Below, piece after piece: positions 5,980-14,056 of a stretch of 22,471 bases of DNA. The stretch spans positions 1-22,471 of the IMG/VR virus record IMGVR_UViG_3300012147_000095; one strand, given 5' to 3'. Both the position numbers and the translations under genes were made by a program. Source of the DNA: a virus. The notes beneath the pieces were generated by a model, which worked only from the letters and a program-made list of their open reading frames with translations, was not told where the DNA came from and did not search any database. Numbering within the stretch: the first letter of the stretch is position 1; the number at the start of each line of letters is the position of its first letter.

Positions 5980-7200
5980 TTAAATCTTTTTAAGTATGTG
6001 GACATCTTCAATTACATTCTCCCTTTTACCGTGATTTTGTTTTCTGATTTTAAACCCACCCCATGAAAGTTTCTTAGACTCTACATGCTCGAATTTATTC
6101 ATAGCATACTCTAACATATCTTTTGATATTTGTACGTCTCTATACTTTTCAACAATCACAAAGGAAAAACAACCACCAGTCTTCAACGTATCGTAACATA
6201 AGTCTACCGTAGCCTTCCAATAGCCTTCAAGCCACGCTTCGTAAGTCTTATATGTTGTGGTACTCTGATTACCGTCTGGGTCTGGGTACAATTCAAGATT
6301 GTAATATGGTGGGCAAAAGAATACAGTATCAAAAGACTCTTTATACTTTTCTGGAAAATTAGTATTCTTCAGGCTTTCTGTAGGCAAGCATACTGTTTCA
6401 AGCGTCTTATCAGGCGCGAAGATAGTGTTTCTATTGTTAATAAATTCGTGAAGTTTTTCAGACTTAGTCAATACTTCAGATAATACGTCACCCATAACCA
6501 TATGATTATATGTTGTAAGATTGTTAAAAGCAAGCACAGGCACGCACCACGAAGAGACTGGACAATAGATACTCTTTCCTTTAGGTAGAATGTTCTGAAT
6601 AATGTAATAATATGTATATGGATTAAAAACACTTGCTTTACTTGTAATACCACGCAAAATGGCAAAAAACGTGCTATAGTCTTTATTCTTAATAATATCA
6701 AAAGTCTGTGGTGATAATGTTGCTTTTCTATTAGTGGTATATTCTTTCACAAAGCCTAACAAGGCTGTAAGTGTTGCTACACTACCGCTATTAGTCCTCT
6801 CAGTGCCGTAGTAAATTTCATCATAAAACAGATTCTTAATTACTCGACCGTTCACACTAAATTTTTTACCGTCAATAAACCCATTTACTTCAATATTTTT
6901 ATTATCAAAAAACAATTCGTCCATAATCTCAGACTTATTGGAGATTGCACAATGGTCTTCCCACCATTGCCTAAGAATACGCTCAGGCTCTGAATAAAAA
7001 AACTCATATATCATATGCATCCAGCTATCATGATTATCTCTATAGTCATTCCAAGTTCGACTTTTAATATAATCAATATACAATACAGGCTCAGCCTTTG
7101 TATCACTTTTAGTGAATCTTTGATAAAACTCTTCATATGATAATTTTTCAATATTATCAATATCATAAGTCTTTTTAAAGTCTTCGTAAGTATTGAACAC
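5980..7200 (-). CDS. DNA methyltransferase with a CPPYYNLE motif IV
   Basis: A 406-residue protein. Its strongest signal is FCPPYYNLELY at about 285-295, equivalent to the S/D-PP-Y catalytic motif IV of DNA amino-methyltransferases (N4-cytosine or N6-adenine); phage members often read SPPYYNLE. The expected SAM-binding glycine motif is not clear; SIYCPVSSWC around 210-219 lies where a degenerate motif I would sit. The N-terminal 200 residues are probably target recognition. A later GGCFSFVIVEKYRD strand fits the C-terminal half of a methyltransferase fold. The start is GTG with GAGGAA upstream. The tmRNA-like RNA begins 3 bases after its stop. Confidence 0.72.
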   Translation of the reverse strand: MFNTYEDFKKTYDIDNIEKLSYEEFYQRFTKSDTKAEPVLYIDYIKSRTWNDYRDNHDSWMHMIYEFFYSEPERILRQWWEDHCAISNKSEIMDELFFDNKNIEVNGFIDGKKFSVNGRVIKNLFYDEIYYGTERTNSGSVATLTALLGFVKEYTTNRKATLSPQTFDIIKNKDYSTFFAILRGITSKASVFNPYTYYYIIQNILPKGKSIYCPVSSWCVPVLAFNNLTTYNHMVMGDVLSEVLTKSEKLHEFINNRNTIFAPDKTLETVCLPTESLKNTNFPEKYKESFDTVFFCPPYYNLELYPDPDGNQSTTTYKTYEAWLEGYWKATVDLCYDTLKTGGCFSFVIVEKYRDVQISKDMLEYAMNKFEHVESKKLSWGGFKIRKQNHGKRENVIEDVHILKKI

Positions 7201-7407
7201 TTATATTCCTCGCGTATTTCTAATTGTTAAACAGCTTGCGTTAATACTCGTATATTCTTCAGTGATCGAAGCGAGCATTTCGCTAGTCGTCACTGCACTA
7301 TACATGCATTCTGATAAAGTGTCAAATACAATTGGGTTACTTTTAATAACAATCTCACCAGTAGGTGTAATCATTACAATTACTGCAATAAACGCATTTA
7401 AGTCCAT
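7201..7407 (-). CDS. Small unknown protein (68 aa)
   Basis: Not recognised. The first 20 residues (MDLNAFIAVIVMITPTGEIV) are hydrophobic and could be a beta hairpin or a weak signal segment; the remainder is Ser/Thr-rich with two cysteines. It overlaps the end of the nuclease gene by 10 bases, and its TAA touches the methyltransferase GTG, so three genes appear coupled. Confidence 0.6.
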   Translation of the reverse strand: MDLNAFIAVIVMITPTGEIVIKSNPIVFDTLSECMYSAVTTSEMLASITEEYTSINASCLTIRNTRGI

Positions 7408-8132
7408 TTGTGATACTCCCTCACTCTTTGTATAGACTGTTTAAAATAGTTTATCGGAGACTCTATGAAGACTTGAGCATCAGCCATAGCCCCATTATCC
7501 TTAGCCATAATAATAACAGTCTGTTTAGGCACAATGCCATACATTTCAGAGAACATTAAAGAGTATAAACAAGTCTGGATAAAATAGTCTTCAATCCATT
7601 CTTTTCTTTTTTCTTTGATTGTGGTCTTAAAGTCTATAATAGACAATACGCCTTTATATTCTGCCACACAATCTACGCGCCCTGCAATTTGCATTCTATT
7701 GGAAAATAATACACCCTCTAGGTTGTGTATATTATTAATATTCTTTAACTCTGGATATACCTGTCTGAATAGATGATACTCGTTTGTGTTTACTTTTGGT
7801 ATGGTGTATTCTTCACCTTTTATAAAAGACTCGCACAGATTATGTAAAGTATTACCTCTATCTCCAGCATCGTTTTTAATCTTTTCTGCTTCTTCTACGC
7901 CAACTCGCTTTATCCAGTCTTTAAGAATTGCTTTCTTTTTTTTAGACTGTGTGGCAGATAGTATAGTCGTTACAGAAGCGTACTTACTGCCATCAGGAAC
8001 GGTGTAATGTCTCCCGCTTGTAAGTGTGGTACTGTCACACTCCAACTGAGAATCGTATGCATCATTAAAGACATATTCAGGTCTTGTAAAATCATATTCT
8101 TTCTTTCTAAAATTATCTCGAAATTGACTCAT
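7398..8132 (-). CDS. PD-(D/E)XK nuclease, Cas4/RecB/MGME1-like
   Basis: About 244 residues from ATG 8132. An in-frame ATG at 8177 gives 259 but lacks a ribosome binding site and overlaps the upstream gene by 65 bases. Motif order fits the exonuclease family: RGNTLHNLCE (helix with a metal-site residue), AGRVDCVAEYKGVLSIIDFKTT (the G-x-x-D then D-x-K catalytic core, about 170-190), and a downstream YFIQTCLYSLM matching the conserved Gln motif. T4-like marine phages commonly carry such exonucleases for DNA processing or host DNA degradation. A Lys-rich patch (QSKKKKAILKDW) probably contacts DNA. Confidence 0.82.
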   Translation of the reverse strand: MSQFRDNFRKKEYDFTRPEYVFNDAYDSQLECDSTTLTSGRHYTVPDGSKYASVTTILSATQSKKKKAILKDWIKRVGVEEAEKIKNDAGDRGNTLHNLCESFIKGEEYTIPKVNTNEYHLFRQVYPELKNINNIHNLEGVLFSNRMQIAGRVDCVAEYKGVLSIIDFKTTIKEKRKEWIEDYFIQTCLYSLMFSEMYGIVPKQTVIIMAKDNGAMADAQVFIESPINYFKQSIQRVREYHKWT

Positions 8133-8310
8133 TGTATAATAAGGCTTCCTGTTTCGTATTAAAGTAACGACAATCATAACAGTGACAATTATTCGCTAAG
8201 ACTTCACCAGACTCTTTATTAGAGTCTTCGTCATATAACAAATAGTATGCCCCACAATCGTAATCGGTATCTACCATTCGTGAACACTTTACGCATGTAT
8301 CAATAGACAT
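8113..8310 (-). CDS. Small Cys-rich, probable zinc-binding protein (65 aa)
   Basis: It has two cysteine pairs: C-V-K-C near the start and C-H-C-Y-D-C near residue 43, plus one central Cys, a pattern typical of small zinc ribbons. The middle is acidic. No further family is recognised. AAGGACG precedes ATG 8310. It overlaps the nuclease start by about 20 bases, suggesting coupled expression. Confidence 0.66.
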   Translation of the reverse strand: MSIDTCVKCSRMVDTDYDCGAYYLLYDEDSNKESGEVLANNCHCYDCRYFNTKQEALLYNESISR

Positions 8311-8311
8311 A

Positions 8312-8515
8312 TTATTCGTCCTTCGTATATGGTGTAGTACACTTAATCATTTCAATGAAATATTCAAGCTCTTCACACGTCCAGTCTTCATGATTATTGG
8401 CTATGTATGTAATACAATCACAGACTATATCAGACTCCAGCGGAATGTTTGAATATTTGATAGGTTTACGACTTGCGTAAGTCTTAATTAGTGATTTTCT
8501 ATTATTGGTGAGCAT
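8312..8515 (-). CDS. Small unknown protein (67 aa)
   Basis: Not recognised. A basic N-terminus (NNRKSLIKTYASRKPIKYS) is followed by an acidic helical C-terminus (WTCEELEYFIEMI). GAGGATATATA precedes ATG 8515. It is one base away from the zinc-finger-like gene. Confidence 0.62.
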   Translation of the reverse strand: MLTNNRKSLIKTYASRKPIKYSNIPLESDIVCDCITYIANNHEDWTCEELEYFIEMIKCTTPYTKDE

Positions 8516-8547
8516 TATATATCCTCTATTCGATTCTTATAATACTA

Positions 8548-9168
8548 TTATACACCACTTCTTATATTTTTGCAAATTGTTTTTAATGATAAAAGACATT
8601 CATCAAAGGCTGGACCAGTGTCTTGTTTTCTTCTAGGGGATATTTCAGAGTGTGCCATAACGTCAAGACATTTGTATTGTTTACATAATACTGGTGTTAT
8701 GTCTAAAGCGCGTTTTATTTGCTGTGTTGTATATTTTTGCCAGTGTTTACCATTTTCATCTGTATATACGTCAAACGGTGATATGACACTACCAAACCAT
8801 GTTTTATATTCACACCCCGAAAAAGAAAGTGGTCCAGCATTGATAAACTCTATACCGATACTCCACGAATTTAATCCACCTGTTTGTTCACCATTTGGTC
8901 TTACCCAATTACTGATACCAGCGTGCCAAGCTCTTTTACGAAAATCTAAGAGTTGATAAAGCGTCCCATCACGATCTATTGTAATATGCCAAGACACTTT
9001 GCCGTTTTTATATGTGTTATGCGCACTAGACGCTGAAGTGGAGGCTGTATAATGGTATATGATATAATCACATACGTTATTACCGCGCGAATACTTGTCT
9101 TCGTTTATAGACACTTTTTGTAGGGGTGTGTTATTTTCAAATAACCAATTATTTACAACTTTATACAT
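8548..9168 (-). CDS. N-acetylmuramoyl-L-alanine amidase endolysin (amidase_2/PGRP)
   Basis: A 206-residue zinc amidase that cleaves the lactyl-L-Ala bond of peptidoglycan for lysis. The metal site is visible: His39 in YIIYHYTAS, His173 in MAHSEISPRRKQDTGP and Asp183 in the same segment; Lys181 is the catalytic lysine. WHAG (81-84) and IGIEFIN (104-110) match the T7-lysozyme/PGRP fold. There is no signal peptide or transmembrane segment, so release needs a holin. The minus half of the palindromic late promoter at 9174-9185 would give a nearly leaderless message, so the active start may lie further upstream. Confidence 0.9.
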   Translation of the reverse strand: MYKVVNNWLFENNTPLQKVSINEDKYSRGNNVCDYIIYHYTASTSASSAHNTYKNGKVSWHITIDRDGTLYQLLDFRKRAWHAGISNWVRPNGEQTGGLNSWSIGIEFINAGPLSFSGCEYKTWFGSVISPFDVYTDENGKHWQKYTTQQIKRALDITPVLCKQYKCLDVMAHSEISPRRKQDTGPAFDECLLSLKTICKNIRSGV

Positions 9169-9173
9169 ACAGT

Positions 9174-9185
9174 TATTTATAAATA
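9174..9185. promoter_or_regulatory. Palindromic, divergent T4-type late promoter
   Basis: TATTTATAAATA is a perfect palindrome containing TATAAATA on both strands (plus 9178-9185; minus 9181-9174). Plus transcription would start near 9192, 18 nt before ATG 9210 with AAGGAAAG between. On the minus strand the start would fall at about the amidase ATG. Confidence 0.58.
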
Positions 9186-9209
9186 CACTTAGAAAGATAA
9201 GGAAAGACT

Positions 9210-10433
9210 ATGACAGACTGTATTACACTTGAAGACTCAAAAGCAATTAATTTTTACTGGAGAGGTGGAAGAAAACAAGGAACACTTGTCAGCCAGTTAT
9301 TATGTTCAGCCAGTTTTTATACTGTGTATGACGCTACGAATAGCATTGGGTTAGCCCCGAGTTTACAGAATGCAGGATTGTGTATGTTAAGTGACAGTGA
9401 AGGTTTGTTATATCTAACAACGCCCGCGCAGAGCGGCAATATGATAGGCTATCCTATTAGTATAACAGGCAATAGTCTTTCTATAGGCTCACAAATTGAT
9501 TTTGATTCTACGGAAATGGGCGGTGGCGGCTGTAATCCCGCTATTAAGAGATTATCAGATACTCGCGCCTTTGGTATAAATTACGAACCTGTAAATGACA
9601 CTTATGTAGCCTTTTTAATGTCACGAAGCGGAAGCGCGTACTCTGTTTTAGACTATGAGAATGTTATAGCAAACAGTTCAGCTTCAAGTCACAGAGCATT
9701 GGGTTTGGCAATACTATCAGAGACTAAAGCCGTTGTGTTATACATGAAACAGGGGCTTGGGTTATTTGCCAAGGTTGTCACCATCTCTGGTGATACATTC
9801 ACTCTAGGTGCAGAGTTAGACCTTGGCGAAGCCTCGGTAACTGATATGCCAATTTTTAGTGCGGTGTTGTCAGAGACTGAAATTATTGTTCCGGCCGGAA
9901 ATCCACACGGTTGCGCAGTCTTGCTTACCGTTACAGGAACAACCATAGCAAACACTAATAAACTTGTTTTATTTACCAATAAACCTATATCAAGCCCCGA
10001 CTTATCTATAGAGGCTGTTAATAACACTCATGCAGTAATGACGTTCACTGCACCAGCTAATGATATAAAATATTGTGTAATTAAAAATACTTCGGGAACA
10101 CTATCTAAACATAGTGAAAAGGCTTTAAAACCTTCTGGTGAAGGCGCGGCGCAGATTCATTGGACAATATCCAATACTGCAAACTTATCTCCAACCAGAA
10201 CAGTAGCCTTTATGCATAATAACCTTTCAACTTCAAGAATGACGGAGCTTTTTACATTCTTGGTGAATGGTGATGAAGTCTCTTTAGAGAGTACAGAAGA
10301 GTTTGGTATTAGGGGGGTCCCGTCATTATTTCCTACTATAGCCGTGTTACCCAGCAAGGCAGGATTAGTCACTCATTCTGCTCCTTTGAACGCAAATCCA
10401 AGACCATCTGATATGAAATTACTCAAACTTTAA
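9210..10433 (+). CDS. Rightward tail-fibre or surface-like beta-repeat protein
   Basis: A 407-residue protein with no transmembrane segment. It repeats a beta pattern (a Thr/Ser-Gly-x-Thr turn followed by hydrophobic strands) about every 45-60 residues; recurring pieces include LSDTRAF, LSETKAV, LSETEII and VNNTHAV, like blades of a beta-propeller. That points to a virion adhesin or tail-fibre-associated protein, an inference from the fold. It is one of two rightward genes among leftward neighbours, and its Gly/Ala/Ser-rich composition differs from neighbours, so it may be a mobile cassette. Its 3' end overlaps the phoH 3' end by 15 bases. Confidence 0.72.
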   Translation: MTDCITLEDSKAINFYWRGGRKQGTLVSQLLCSASFYTVYDATNSIGLAPSLQNAGLCMLSDSEGLLYLTTPAQSGNMIGYPISITGNSLSIGSQIDFDSTEMGGGGCNPAIKRLSDTRAFGINYEPVNDTYVAFLMSRSGSAYSVLDYENVIANSSASSHRALGLAILSETKAVVLYMKQGLGLFAKVVTISGDTFTLGAELDLGEASVTDMPIFSAVLSETEIIVPAGNPHGCAVLLTVTGTTIANTNKLVLFTNKPISSPDLSIEAVNNTHAVMTFTAPANDIKYCVIKNTSGTLSKHSEKALKPSGEGAAQIHWTISNTANLSPTRTVAFMHNNLSTSRMTELFTFLVNGDEVSLESTEEFGIRGVPSLFPTIAVLPSKAGLVTHSAPLNANPRPSDMKLLKL

Positions 10434-11153
10434 AGTTTTTTCCTTGGCAATTAAATAGTTTTTAACCATGCCCGAACGGACGATATCTTCGTTTGTAAAT
10501 TCAAGTATATTAAAGTCTCTTTTCATTGTCAATAGAATGTTGTAAAATTGTGTAAATCCAGACTTTTCGTGTCTACGATTAATAAGATCATTCTGTTTAA
10601 TATCACCACAAAAGATAATCTTGCTATGTTTACCCATCCTAGTCATAACTGTATCTAGTTCGTGAAAGGTTGCCGATTGGCACTCATCCATAATAATGAT
10701 AGAACGATCAAATGTAAGTCCACGAAGGAATGACGTTGGCGCAAATTTGACTAAGCCTCTTTCTTTCATATTTACATAAGAATTTTTCCAAGGAAAGAGT
10801 TGGTCAAAAATCTCAATATAAGGCTGTTCGTAGACTTCAATCTTTTCGTGCAATTCGCCCGGCAAGAATCCCAGATCGCGCGTAGGTACTGTAGAACGAA
10901 TAAAAACTATATTATCGTATGGCGTATCTTTAGATAATAAGTCTACCAATCCCATATACGCCGCCAAAAATGTTTTGCCGCTCCCTGCACTACCACATAA
11001 AAAATGGGAAGTCTCAGGCGAGTCTTCCCATATGTCGAATAGATTTTCTTGTGTATCAGTCATTGGACGTACTGCAACCAAATCTTTGAGATGAAATGTT
11101 TTCTTAATTTGTCCACCATTTGAGTCTGAAGACCGTCTAGTTTTCTTGACCAT
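10419..11153 (-). CDS. phoH: PhoH-like P-loop ATPase
   Basis: A 244-residue ATPase. It has Walker A GSAGSGKT (54-61), a FIRSTVPTRDLGFLPGEL segment characteristic of PhoH, Walker B IIIMDECQSAT (about 147-157) and a sensor-like FCGDIKQND. PhoH proteins are often associated with RNA and helicase-like activity; the phage role is unclear. A late promoter at 11185-11192 and AGAGGAAG upstream support the start at 11153. It is convergent with the rightward surface-like gene. Confidence 0.88.
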   Translation of the reverse strand: MVKKTRRSSDSNGGQIKKTFHLKDLVAVRPMTDTQENLFDIWEDSPETSHFLCGSAGSGKTFLAAYMGLVDLLSKDTPYDNIVFIRSTVPTRDLGFLPGELHEKIEVYEQPYIEIFDQLFPWKNSYVNMKERGLVKFAPTSFLRGLTFDRSIIIMDECQSATFHELDTVMTRMGKHSKIIFCGDIKQNDLINRRHEKSGFTQFYNILLTMKRDFNILEFTNEDIVRSGMVKNYLIAKEKTLKFE

Positions 11154-11184
11154 TAACTTCCTCTATTGTAAGTGTATCTGATAT

Positions 11185-11192
11185 TATTTATA
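11185..11192 (-). promoter_or_regulatory. T4-type late promoter for phoH
   Basis: The minus strand reads TATAAATA and shares its first TAA with the stop codon of the 71-aa membrane-protein gene. The start is predicted near 11179, about 26 nt before ATG 11153. Confidence 0.6.
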
Positions 11193-11403
11193 GTTTCCTA
11201 TTCACTGTATATTGGAATAGGAAAAGTAGCATTAAAGCTGGATATAATGCAAAAATAACTAATCGAAGGCTATATTTCTTTTTTTCAATATCATCTATAT
11301 TTTCTTTAGTCATAAGTCCCGAAGAATGAGCTACATACAATACAGTCTCTACAAAGACTATACCCACCAATACATATATTAATAGTCCCATTGAAAGTGT
11401 CAT
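11188..11403 (-). CDS. Small membrane protein with two transmembrane segments (71 aa)
   Basis: Two hydrophobic segments (LLIYVLVGIVFVETVLYV near the N-terminus, LRLVIFALYPALMLLFLF near residues 47-64) are joined by a short acidic-basic linker, with a basic C-terminus. No family is recognised; a holin-like or scaffold-anchor role is possible by topology only. It starts inside the TAATG end of the AAA+ ATPase gene, so translation is coupled. Confidence 0.7.
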   Translation of the reverse strand: MTLSMGLLIYVLVGIVFVETVLYVAHSSGLMTKENIDDIEKKKYSLRLVIFALYPALMLLFLFQYTVNRKL

Positions 11404-12443
11404 TATACTTGAAATCCCATCTTGCGTTCGTGTTTATTATTATTCATATCACAGAAGACTTCTGCAATTGTGTATGTACTCTTATCATGTTCTGGCAATT
11501 CTCTATCAAACTTTTTAGCAAGCTTCTCAGCCTCTGAGTAAGACAATTCATCAAAATGCAACACATCGAAACATCGTCCAGCACGTAACAAAGCGGGATC
11601 AATATCGTTTGTATTCTCCAGATTTGTTGTAAAGATAATCTTTTTATTCTTTACCGATACAAGACCATCTGAAACATTAAGAAATCTATGCATCATGGTA
11701 TTACCCTCTTTGCGACTTTCAAGAAACGTATCACAGTCTTCCATAATCATAAACTTTTCAGAGCCTGTAAGAAAGTTTACAAAAATCTCATCATCGTTAA
11801 GAATAGCTGTATTGTATGTCAGGATTGCCGAGCTTTTACTATAATCCAGCAAGCCTTTAATGAATGTTGTTTTACCAGTTCCGGGTGGTCCAATAAGAAG
11901 TAGAATACTAGAAGAGCTTGCCGTATATCTATCGTAATACTCCGTGAGTGTTTCATCCCCTAAGAATGGATACATTTCTGTAACAGGCTGTTTATCATGC
12001 TGGACTGGCAATGTTGTATATGCGCCCTTTTCATTATAATACCACTTCATATGAAAATGATACTCTGTCAGATACTCTTTACACTTTGCAATAATCTTAT
12101 CATTCCACGCATCGTCTCCTATGACTTTAAACGAAATTGTATTGTCATTTACGTCATACTTAATAATATTAAGTCCAGACTTGTCGATAATCATACCACT
12201 GTAGCTATATATAACAAAGGGTAAATAGTCTTTGGCAAGATCGTCTAACAATTCTTGCAGTTTAGCCTTATCATTAATAACAGTAAGGGATTTTGTAAGA
12301 ACAGGAAGCTTCATATCTACTCTATTCCTAATAACAGTCTCATATGTATGATCTCGCGCATCATCTACTACCAACGCAATGTTCGTGTTATTATCTTTCA
12401 TAATAGCCGCCGCCTCTCTTGTAATTCTTCTGGTTTTATACAT
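11403..12443 (-). CDS. AAA+ ATPase, BCS1-like central domain
   Basis: A 346-residue protein. It has an N-terminal 160-residue domain of unknown fold, then Walker A LLIGPPGTGKTT (about 181-192), Walker B FMIMEDCDTFL (about 229-239), sensor 1 KKIIFTTN and an arginine-finger-type region LLRAGRCFDVLHF. The GRCFD pattern and small size fit the BCS1/AFG1-like branch of AAA+ proteins, which remodel protein complexes. It overlaps the phosphoesterase gene by 8 bases and the small membrane protein by 1 base, so the membrane protein may be its partner. Confidence 0.82.
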   Translation of the reverse strand: MYKTRRITREAAAIMKDNNTNIALVVDDARDHTYETVIRNRVDMKLPVLTKSLTVINDKAKLQELLDDLAKDYLPFVIYSYSGMIIDKSGLNIIKYDVNDNTISFKVIGDDAWNDKIIAKCKEYLTEYHFHMKWYYNEKGAYTTLPVQHDKQPVTEMYPFLGDETLTEYYDRYTASSSSILLLIGPPGTGKTTFIKGLLDYSKSSAILTYNTAILNDDEIFVNFLTGSEKFMIMEDCDTFLESRKEGNTMMHRFLNVSDGLVSVKNKKIIFTTNLENTNDIDPALLRAGRCFDVLHFDELSYSEAEKLAKKFDRELPEHDKSTYTIAEVFCDMNNNKHERKMGFQV

Positions 12444-12963
12444 TTTCTGCCATAATCCTATCTAATGATACAGGAAAATAGTCTGTATTCTCCAATGAAA
12501 CATTTACATATCGCGCATCGTCAAGTGTCTTAGAGTGTACGTGACCGTGGATATTTTTATCAAAACGCTCTTCAAGTTGTGATGAGTGTATGGGAATATG
12601 TGAAACAATGACTCGTTCTTTAAACAACTCTTCATATGCCAAAATTTTATCAAAGTGGTCTTCGAAGCCCAGCCGCTTTGCGTTTGTGTCATGATTGCCT
12701 AGAATAAGTCTTTTCTTTCCTTTAAACCTATCAAGAATGGTGTAATCAAACTTAAATGATGGGTCATCACCGGGCGCTAACCATACGTCACCTAAAAACC
12801 ATACAATATCATTATCCTTCACCAGACTGTTATGATTGTCGATGATCGTTTCGTTATGCTCTTCAATAGTCTCAAATGGACGATGCATAAAGCCTTCTTC
12901 AGACTTGTTAATCAGCTTCTTATGGAAAAGATGGTGATCGCTTGCAAAATATATATTTCTCAT
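12436..12963 (-). CDS. Calcineurin-like metallophosphoesterase
   Basis: A 175-residue two-metal phosphoesterase. Motifs in order are SDHHLFH (9-15; the family usually has D-x-H), GDVW, GNHD, a catalytic His in IVSHIPIHS and GHVHS near 139-143. Small phage members act on nucleotides, RNA ends or 2',3'-cyclic phosphates; the substrate cannot be read here. A promoter at 12992-13020 lies just upstream of ATG 12963. An AAAGAAAG site precedes the ATG. Confidence 0.86.
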   Translation of the reverse strand: MRNIYFASDHHLFHKKLINKSEEGFMHRPFETIEEHNETIIDNHNSLVKDNDIVWFLGDVWLAPGDDPSFKFDYTILDRFKGKKRLILGNHDTNAKRLGFEDHFDKILAYEELFKERVIVSHIPIHSSQLEERFDKNIHGHVHSKTLDDARYVNVSLENTDYFPVSLDRIMAENV

Positions 12964-12982
12964 TGTGTATCTTTCTTTATTT

Positions 12983-12990
12983 TATAAATA
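12983..12990 (+). promoter_or_regulatory. T4-type late promoter for the rightward 13026 gene
   Basis: TATAAATA on the plus strand, about 36 bases before ATG 13026, with start predicted near 12996. It lies within the intergenic region shared with the opposite sigma70-like promoter. Confidence 0.5.
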
Positions 12991-12991
12991 T

Positions 12992-13020
12992 ATTATATCT
13001 TATAATTAATAGTCTGTCAA
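12992..13020 (-). promoter_or_regulatory. Sigma70-like promoter for the phosphoesterase-ATPase operon
   Basis: On the minus strand, TTGACA (13020-13015), a 17-bp spacer and TATAAT (12997-12992), both hexamers perfect. Start near 12985, about 22 nt before ATG 12963. Confidence 0.78.
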
Positions 13021-13025
13021 GTAAA

Positions 13026-13439
13026 ATGAAAATAGTATCCTTTAGAGAATTTTTAGTCGGTTGTGATGCCAATAAAGAAGTATCAAAATCAGACTTATCG
13101 AAACTTGAAAAATACCTAGATCAAGTCTGGGGTATGCTGGGTGTTGATGTTGAATTTTCAAGACACTTTCTTGATAGAATTAATGACACTAGAAACAATA
13201 GACAAATTACGGTATGTGAAGTTCAGAAACTGTTTCTCGACACTTATAAAAAATATGGTCCTGCTATTAAAAAGATGAAAAATCTTGAAGCAGTCTTAAC
13301 AGACTTGAAGACTGATGTAAATGTTCCCTTTGCTTTAAAACTTGACCGCAGGGGCGATCTTGAATTAGTAGCCAAGACTGTTATGCGTAAAAAGTCTTTT
13401 GTGCCTAATAGCAAAGATGAAAAACACTTTAAAGTCTAA
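13026..13439 (+). CDS. Conserved marine-phage protein of unknown role, rightward
   Basis: 137 residues from ATG 13026; an open frame continues upstream to 12942 but its 28 extra residues come from the promoter region. It has a conserved-looking core FSRHFLDRINDTRNNRQIT, then VPFALKLDRRGDLELVAKTVMRKKSF. The H-F-L-D-R pattern and late beta strands recall RelE/BrnT-type folds, but that is weak. Related proteins are familiar from T4-like marine phages without a known function. It shares an intergenic region with the phosphoesterase and overlaps the next minus-strand gene by 4 bases at its 3' end. Confidence 0.7.
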   Translation: MKIVSFREFLVGCDANKEVSKSDLSKLEKYLDQVWGMLGVDVEFSRHFLDRINDTRNNRQITVCEVQKLFLDTYKKYGPAIKKMKNLEAVLTDLKTDVNVPFALKLDRRGDLELVAKTVMRKKSFVPNSKDEKHFKV

Positions 13440-13777
13440 TCCAGACTTTCGCATTTGTCTTTAATTTCCTGTCTAATCATTTTAGCCACGTTTTTACGCT
13501 GATTAGCCAACATATCTCCACGATTTTTAAGACCACTTTTCTTTGATATAAGCTTACATAGCGAATTAAGTTTTTGTGAACCATGCTCAAATATAATTGC
13601 CGTGATACCGAGTATAAAAGCACTTACTGCAAAAACACCTACCAGTAGAATATGAAAGACTGCAATAAGATCGGCTTTCCATTTTAAGCCTAACCATAAC
13701 CAGAATCTTTGTCTATTCCCTAATTTTCTTTTTATATAGAAAAAATAGTAAGTACCTACGAATATTCGTTTAAGCAT
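13436..13777 (-). CDS. Single-pass membrane protein (113 aa)
   Basis: A very basic, aromatic N-terminus (residues 1-35) is followed by one long hydrophobic segment, LIAVFHILLVGVFAVSAFI (about 37-57), and a Lys/Arg-rich helical C-terminus. No family is recognised. Topology suggests a cytoplasmic, nucleic-acid-attracting tail anchored in the membrane. AAGGATAAAATATG supports the start. It converges with the rightward 13026 gene. Confidence 0.68.
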   Translation of the reverse strand: MLKRIFVGTYYFFYIKRKLGNRQRFWLWLGLKWKADLIAVFHILLVGVFAVSAFILGITAIIFEHGSQKLNSLCKLISKKSGLKNRGDMLANQRKNVAKMIRQEIKDKCESLD

Positions 13778-13780
13778 ATT

Positions 13781-14056
13781 TTATCCTTCAATGACTATGT
13801 AATTAGAATACGTACATTCTACGACCCATTTCAGGGCATTGCCATCTTGCGCGTTAATAGCAATCAAATCGCCTTTACTAAACATACCAGCGGTGTTTGT
13901 AAAATATGCAGGCTCGCATACCTTAGCGAGTGTATCACATTCTGTTACATAGTGCCAGTGTGTAAAATTATTACTATAAGACAAGACAGTCAAGTTCTCT
14001 ATCTGAAAACCTTTTTTAGCTTCTTCACATTTATCAAACGCCGTTGTTAGCGTCAT
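13781..14056 (-). CDS. Conserved phage beta-domain protein (about 91 aa)
   Basis: The ATG at 14056 is preceded by AGAAGG and is the better start; an in-frame GTG at 14062 would add two residues. The sequence IENLTVLSYSNNFTHWHYVT, then YFTNTAGMFSKGDLIAINAQDG, matches a small beta-rich family found in marine phages near structural genes; its function is unknown. It overlaps the 56-aa gene upstream and lies 3 bases from the membrane-protein gene. Confidence 0.7.
   Translation of the reverse strand: MTLTTAFDKCEEAKKGFQIENLTVLSYSNNFTHWHYVTECDTLAKVCEPAYFTNTAGMFSKGDLIAINAQDGNALKWVVECTYSNYIVIEG

Noticed and set aside
5811-6011. A 66-codon minus-strand frame over the tmRNA-like RNA
   Set aside because: It translates the folded RNA and overlaps the methyltransferase end. 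The RNA stems explain the sequence better and the protein has no recognisable features.
9689-10027. A 112-codon frame antisense to the surface-like gene
   Set aside because: It is an antisense shadow with no ribosome site and no family pattern, while the plus-strand frame is continuous with its own promoter.
12942-13025. Upstream extension of the rightward 13026 gene by 28 codons
   Set aside because: The extra residues are encoded by the AT-rich promoter region, have no ribosome binding site and precede the conserved-looking start MKIVSFREFL.
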